A stretch of DNA of 64,000 nucleotides from Alphaproteobacteria bacterium (GTDB taxonomy: Bacteria > Pseudomonadota > Alphaproteobacteria > Rhodobacterales > Rhodobacteraceae): the NCBI GenBank assembly GCA_030427145.1, contig JAUHWT010000006.1, positions 145,212 through 209,211 on the forward strand, given 5' to 3'. The notes below the pieces were generated by a model that searched no databases, was not told the origin of the DNA, and saw only the letters and a list, made by a program, of their open reading frames with translations. The first letter of the stretch is position 1. Each line of letters starts with the position of its first letter. Positions 60,196 through 64,000 of this stretch are shown piece by piece. The translations under genes were made by a program, and so were the position numbers.

Positions 60196-63100
60196 ATGGC
60201 GACTATTTCGGTTGACAGTTCATACGCGGTTGAAGGTGACGGCTCCGCGAGAAATTATCTTGAGTGGACAATCTCGTTGTCCGAACCGGCTGTAGATCCG
60301 ATTTCAATCGACTACAGGTATTTGAGCGGTTCCGCCCTCGTCGGTACTAACTATTACGTTGACGGAGATGCCTATGCGTCGCGAACCACCGGTAGTGTCA
60401 CCTTTGCAGAAGGCGAACAGATCAAGACGCTTTCGTTGAGAGTTATCCCGGATTCCGAATCTGAACAGGATGAAGCCGTCCTGTTGGAATTGTTTAATCC
60501 TACCGGAGAAGGCACTTTCGAGTCCCTTGGTCCTCTGTTGCGGTCCATTAACTGGATTAGGGACGATGATGGAAGTGGCAACAAGCTTTCCGTCTATGTC
60601 GCCAGTCCAAGGTTTGTTGAAGGAGACAGCGGCAAACAGACCGCGGAATTCGAAATCTCGCTTTCACAACCCGCGCCAAGTGGGTTTTCCTTCGATTATT
60701 CGACCGTAGATGGTTCAGCCATTGCCGGAGAAGACTATGAAGCGAAGAGCGGCACGATAAATTTTGCACCCAACCAAACCACCGCGATTGTCAGCGTCGA
60801 CATCCTCGGCGATACAAAAATCGAGTCCGACGAGAGCTTTTCTCTCTCGATTGATGTACCAGATGGCGTTTCCGAGGCTACCGTTGAGCCGGTTGTCATC
60901 CTTGATGACGACGCGGCAGCAGACGTCAACATGCCCTCGATATCCGCGACCGGCTCCTATTCGATCGAAGGTGATGGCTCAAGTTACAATGATCTTGTTT
61001 GGACGCTGACACTCTCCGAGGCTCCTGCTGATCCTGTCACCGTAAGCTACCGGTTTGTGTCCGGTACCGCGATTTTCGGAAACAGCTATTACGGTGATCC
61101 GGATGCCTATGTCTCAAGGACGGAACGTACGGTCACCTTTGCCGAGGGAGAGCAGTCAAAGACCGTAGATCTGCGGATCGTGGCGGACGATGACGTTGAG
61201 GCTGATGAAGCCATTGTCATGGAAGTCTACAATCCAACCGGAGGTGCCTCTCTTGCGGGCGGCGTGCCGGTCATGCGGACCGTGAGTTGGATCCGAAGTG
61301 ATGACGGTTCGACCGATCATCAGGCCATGTTTGTTTCCAGCCCGGTCGTTACCGAAGGAGACAATGGAAACCGTGAGGCGGTGTTTGAAATCTCTCTTTC
61401 TCGCCCGGCTACCGAGGCATTCTCCGTCGACTTCAAAACGGTTAACGGTTCCGGAAGGGCAGGCAAGGACTACGAAGCCCGCAGCGGGGAAATAAGTTTT
61501 TCCGAGGGCCAGACTTCGGCGACCGTCGCGATTGCCATAATCGGCGACACTGACATTGAACCCAACGAGACCTTTACTCTGGTCGTCGACGCCCCGGACA
61601 CGGTCGCCGAAAAAACGGTTGGCGAAGCCACCATACTCGATGACGACACGGCAGCATCGACATCGGGTCCCAGCGTGTCGGTTCAGGGAACGAGGTCAAT
61701 CGAGGGTGACATTTCCGACTCTGACTTCCTGGCCTGGACGATCACTTTGTCTGAAGCGGCATCAGACACGGTTACCGTGGACTACCGATATGTGTCGGGC
61801 ACGGGCGATCTTGTGTACAGCTCTAACGGTGGTGGTGATGCCTATTCGTCAAGTACTGTAAGTTCCGTTACTTTTAAACCCGGCGAACAGTCCAAGACGG
61901 TGTTCCTGCGAATTGACGCGGAACAGAATGCCGAGCCGGATGAGTCGATTTTGCTGGAGGTATACAATCCAACGGGTGGTGCGGTCCTTCCGGATGATAT
62001 GCCCGTCCTGCGATCGTCCGCCTGGATCCAGAGCGACGATGGTTCAGCTGACAAGCTGGCTCTGTACGTGGCCAGCCCCGTGGTAATGGAGGGTGACTCC
62101 GGACGACGAACGGCGGTTTTCGAAGTGTCTCTCTCAAGGCCTGCGCCTGAGGATTTCGTTGTCGAATACGAAACCGTTGATGGTTCAGCGAAGGCTGGAG
62201 AGGATTTCAACGAAAAAAGCGGGAAAATCAAATTCAGCGAAGGCCAGAGCAGCGCGTCCGTTAGCGTAACGATATATGGTGACAGGCATGTTGAAGCCGA
62301 CGAGGGCTTCACGCTGGCCTTCGATACACCGGACATTGTGGCTGAGACAGGTTTCGGTGAGGCCATCATATTGGACGACGACGCGGGATCGGAGACCAAC
62401 CTGCCCGTAGTCTCCGTGCAGGGTTCATCGACAATGGAAGGTGACTCGGGAAATTACAATTATCTGAGATGGACGGTGACGCTGTCGGAGCCTGCGATTG
62501 ACGATGTGAGCGTCGAATACAGATTTCTGTCAGGGACCGGGACTGCCGGGTTGTACGGTTCCAGCGATGCGGATGGGTATCCGTATTCGAACAGCGGAAC
62601 CCTCACTTTTTCGGAAGGCGAGAGGTCCAAGGAGCTGTATTTTCGCATTAACGCGGAACAGGATGCCGAGCCTGATGAGACTATTGTGCTGGAGTTGTTT
62701 AACACCAACAATGGGGCGGTCTTTGCCAACAACGCGCCATCATTACAAAGTGCAAGCTGGATACTGAGCGATGATGGTTCGACAGATCCGCTTGCTCTGT
62801 TCGTTTCAAGCCCAACCGTGGTCGAAAACGGTTCGGACCCGCGCGAAGTAGAGTTTGAAATATCACTTTCCCGACCCGCCCCGAAAAACTTCAGCGTAAA
62901 ATATGAAACCATCGATATCTCCACGGAAGCCGGCGATGACTACAAACCCGCGTCCGGCAAGATCCGTTTTGTCGAAGGCCAGTCCACCGCATCTTTGGTT
63001 GTGAAAATCAAACCGGATGCTGACGTCGAGAAAACCGAGAGTTTCAGCCTGTCGATCGATGCGCCGGACTTTTTGACCAATACGTCAATTGGCGTTGCCA

Positions 63101-63708
63101 CCATCCACGACGGTTCCATTGCAGGAACAAAGGGTTCGGACGTGACGACCGGCACCGATTTTGGCGACGTTATTGTCGTTATGGGTGGAAATGACAGGGC
63201 AAGCGGAAAGGACGGCGACGACATCATTCTCGGAGGCTCGGGAAAAGACACGCTGAAAGGCGGAGACGGAGATGATGTGCTTAAGGGAGGAAAAGGGGCC
63301 GACCGTCTTTATGGCAACAAGCACAAGGATACGTTGGTTGCCGGAAAAGGTGACGACAAGCTGAAAGGCGGGTCCGGTAAGGACAAGCTGCTCGGTGACG
63401 AGGGCGACGATACCATAAGCGGCGGGAATGACAGCGATCGTATCGAAGGTGGCAAGGGTAAGGACAAGATTTCCGGCGGAAACGGTGATGACGTCTTTAT
63501 CTTTGGCAAGTCGGATGGACGGGACACGATAACGGATTTTGATTTGGGAAATGATGTTATCAAAATTAACAAGGGTGCCAATGCGTTCAGGGATCTTGAC
63601 ATTTCCGAGAACCGGGCCGGTGCGGTAGTTTCTTTCGCCGATACAACAATTGTTTTGGAAGATGTTGAGGTTGACGACCTGTCACGGGATGACTTTTTGT
63701 TCGTGTGA
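60196..63708 (+). CDS. Large secreted Calx-beta repeat protein with RTX calcium-binding tail (type I secretion)
   Basis: A 1170-residue protein. Four tandem units of about 245 residues begin near residues 3, 248, 493 and 737; each holds two Calx-beta-like modules (one ending SWIxxDDGS, one ending ATILDDD). Residues about 976-1100 are RTX nonapeptides (DGDDIILGG, SGKDTLKGG, DGDDVLKGG, EGDDTISGG and others, about eleven). The C-terminus has DTITDFDLGNDVI and ends SRDDFLFV, like a type I secretion signal. There is no N-terminal signal peptide. GGGAGGAAGTC precedes the ATG. Calx-beta/RTX proteins are usually calcium-dependent adhesins or matrix proteins; no enzymatic domain was seen. No HlyB/HlyD/TolC genes adjoin it. 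Base composition is lower in GC than neighbours. Confidence 0.87.
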   Translation: MATISVDSSYAVEGDGSARNYLEWTISLSEPAVDPISIDYRYLSGSALVGTNYYVDGDAYASRTTGSVTFAEGEQIKTLSLRVIPDSESEQDEAVLLELFNPTGEGTFESLGPLLRSINWIRDDDGSGNKLSVYVASPRFVEGDSGKQTAEFEISLSQPAPSGFSFDYSTVDGSAIAGEDYEAKSGTINFAPNQTTAIVSVDILGDTKIESDESFSLSIDVPDGVSEATVEPVVILDDDAAADVNMPSISATGSYSIEGDGSSYNDLVWTLTLSEAPADPVTVSYRFVSGTAIFGNSYYGDPDAYVSRTERTVTFAEGEQSKTVDLRIVADDDVEADEAIVMEVYNPTGGASLAGGVPVMRTVSWIRSDDGSTDHQAMFVSSPVVTEGDNGNREAVFEISLSRPATEAFSVDFKTVNGSGRAGKDYEARSGEISFSEGQTSATVAIAIIGDTDIEPNETFTLVVDAPDTVAEKTVGEATILDDDTAASTSGPSVSVQGTRSIEGDISDSDFLAWTITLSEAASDTVTVDYRYVSGTGDLVYSSNGGGDAYSSSTVSSVTFKPGEQSKTVFLRIDAEQNAEPDESILLEVYNPTGGAVLPDDMPVLRSSAWIQSDDGSADKLALYVASPVVMEGDSGRRTAVFEVSLSRPAPEDFVVEYETVDGSAKAGEDFNEKSGKIKFSEGQSSASVSVTIYGDRHVEADEGFTLAFDTPDIVAETGFGEAIILDDDAGSETNLPVVSVQGSSTMEGDSGNYNYLRWTVTLSEPAIDDVSVEYRFLSGTGTAGLYGSSDADGYPYSNSGTLTFSEGERSKELYFRINAEQDAEPDETIVLELFNTNNGAVFANNAPSLQSASWILSDDGSTDPLALFVSSPTVVENGSDPREVEFEISLSRPAPKNFSVKYETIDISTEAGDDYKPASGKIRFVEGQSTASLVVKIKPDADVEKTESFSLSIDAPDFLTNTSIGVATIHDGSIAGTKGSDVTTGTDFGDVIVVMGGNDRASGKDGDDIILGGSGKDTLKGGDGDDVLKGGKGADRLYGNKHKDTLVAGKGDDKLKGGSGKDKLLGDEGDDTISGGNDSDRIEGGKGKDKISGGNGDDVFIFGKSDGRDTITDFDLGNDVIKINKGANAFRDLDISENRAGAVVSFADTTIVLEDVEVDDLSRDDFLFV
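60202..63120 (+). repeat. Four tandem ~735-base coding repeats (double Calx-beta units)
   Basis: Protein-level units begin at about 60202, 60937, 61672 and 62404. Conserved markers in each are EGDxS/G near the start, SLSE/TLSE, FxEGEQxK, DDGS at mid-unit and ILDDD at the end (missing in the last unit). DNA identity is moderate, so the duplications are not very recent. Confidence 0.8.
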
Positions 63709-63814
63709 ACGACAGCTACGGTCTCAGATGGCCGAACATCCGATCCAGGTGCCGTCGGCGCGGTTACTGGACGCGAAACATGGGCACGGAGCGGGTCTCG
63801 TCCTGCCCCGTGTT

Positions 63815-63905
63815 TCACATGTCCAGCACGTTTGGCGCATCCCGGTCGATCTCCGGATCGCCGGACAGGTAGGTGACCTGCCCCCCGCGAAATCCCTCAC
63901 CGTGA
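63815..63905 (-). pseudogene. Possible 3' fragment of a gene cut by the IS3-family element
   Basis: Reading leftward from the IS boundary, the frame HHGEGFRGGQVTYLSGDPEI ... ends in APNVLDM and a TGA at 63815-63817. It looks protein-like and abuts the element exactly, suggesting the C-terminal tail of a disrupted gene whose 5' part lies beyond the element. I do not recognise the family; 30 codons are too few to be sure. Confidence 0.3.
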
Positions 63906-64000
63906 TGTAGAGTCTGCCCGACCTTGAAGGAGCAGACGAATGCGAAAGAGCCGTTTCACCGAGGCGCAGATTATCGGGATGATCAAGGAACATGAGGCAG
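63906..64000 (+). mobile_element. IS3-family insertion sequence, left end (continues beyond the window)
   Basis: The sequence TGTAGAGTCTGCCCGACC at 63906 begins with TG like IS3-family inverted repeats and stands 34 bases before the start of an IS3-type OrfA. The right end and target duplication are outside the window, so the exact boundary is approximate. Confidence 0.7.
63940..64000 (+). CDS. IS3-family transposase OrfA (N-terminal fragment, runs off the window)
   Basis: The 20 visible codons read MRKSRFTEAQIIGMIKEHEA, the standard beginning of IS3-family OrfA helix-turn-helix proteins. AAGGAGCAGACGA supplies the ribosome-binding site. OrfA binds the element's ends and, through a programmed frameshift with OrfB, gives the transposase. 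Only the first helix is visible. Confidence 0.85.
   Translation, partial: MRKSRFTEAQIIGMIKEHEA

Noticed and set aside
59922..60197. 91-codon minus-strand frame upstream of the RTX gene
   Set aside because: Overlaps the RTX ribosome-binding site and start codon and reads as low-complexity polar sequence without motifs.

Overview
The window looks like chromosome of a marine-type alphaproteobacterium, most likely a Rhodobacteraceae (Roseobacter-group) relative. The evidence is a high-GC coding style with strong third-position bias, three TRAP transporter loci, FAD/GcvT-type demethylating dehydrogenases, a pcaDCHG operon, a liu (leucine) operon and an AbrB-family permease. This is inferred from gene content; no rRNA or tRNA is present to confirm it. 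No CRISPR array was seen.

Layout, left to right. (1) 1-4.9 kb: 5' part of a Tat-exported PhoX-type phosphatase and a membrane GGDEF/EAL c-di-GMP protein. (2) 4.0-6.8 kb: a Crp/Fnr-type regulator with two cysteines, two YeeE/YedE-type sulfur-transport halves and a persulfide-dioxygenase-like enzyme; this reads as a sulfide/persulfide detoxification unit. (3) 6.8-10.2 kb: protocatechuate branch, pcaD-pcaC-pcaH-pcaG plus a beta-keto acid cleavage enzyme (BKACE) that may replace the usual CoA-transferase and thiolase. (4) 10.4-15 kb: an orphan TRAP binding protein and a complete DctPQM set. (5) 15.2-19.6 kb: a sugar ABC importer (CUT2 type) with a LacI regulator. (6) 19.6-30.1 kb: a long operon with a GntR-LacI hybrid regulator, Gfo/Idh oxidoreductase, PHP-domain protein, CUT1 sugar ABC importer, PfkB kinase and a sulfatase with no visible signal peptide, which suggests import of a small sulfated sugar followed by cytoplasmic desulfation. 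(7) 30.1-35.8 kb: TRAP transporter, amidase, small membrane protein and D-2-hydroxyacid dehydrogenase, reading directly into the GntR-LacI regulator. (8) 36-47.8 kb: a betaine-type ABC importer with a fused double permease, a divergent DeoR regulator, and two paralogous pairs of choline-kinase-like phosphotransferase plus DMGDH-like FAD/GcvT dehydrogenase. I recognise no characterised pathway with this set, and it is my main candidate for an undescribed catabolic system. (9) 47.9-54.6 kb: leucine/isovalerate degradation (liu) operon with a chorismate-mutase-like gene at its end. (10) 55-64 kb: a PfkB-family kinase, a C-terminally truncated tyrosine recombinase, an Asp-box (BNR) protein, a GntR/AbrB pair, a large lower-GC secreted Calx-beta/RTX protein, and the left end of an IS3-family element running off the window.

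Metabolic links: the pca/BKACE and liu branches would both deliver acetoacetate and acyl-CoA units. The regulators mostly sit beside their presumed targets, with visible palindromes in the intervening DNA: DeoR at 43.5 kb, GntR-LacI at 28.97 kb and GntR at 59.8 kb. Start codons were moved inward from the longest open frame where a ribosome-binding site, signal peptide or family N-terminus demanded it.
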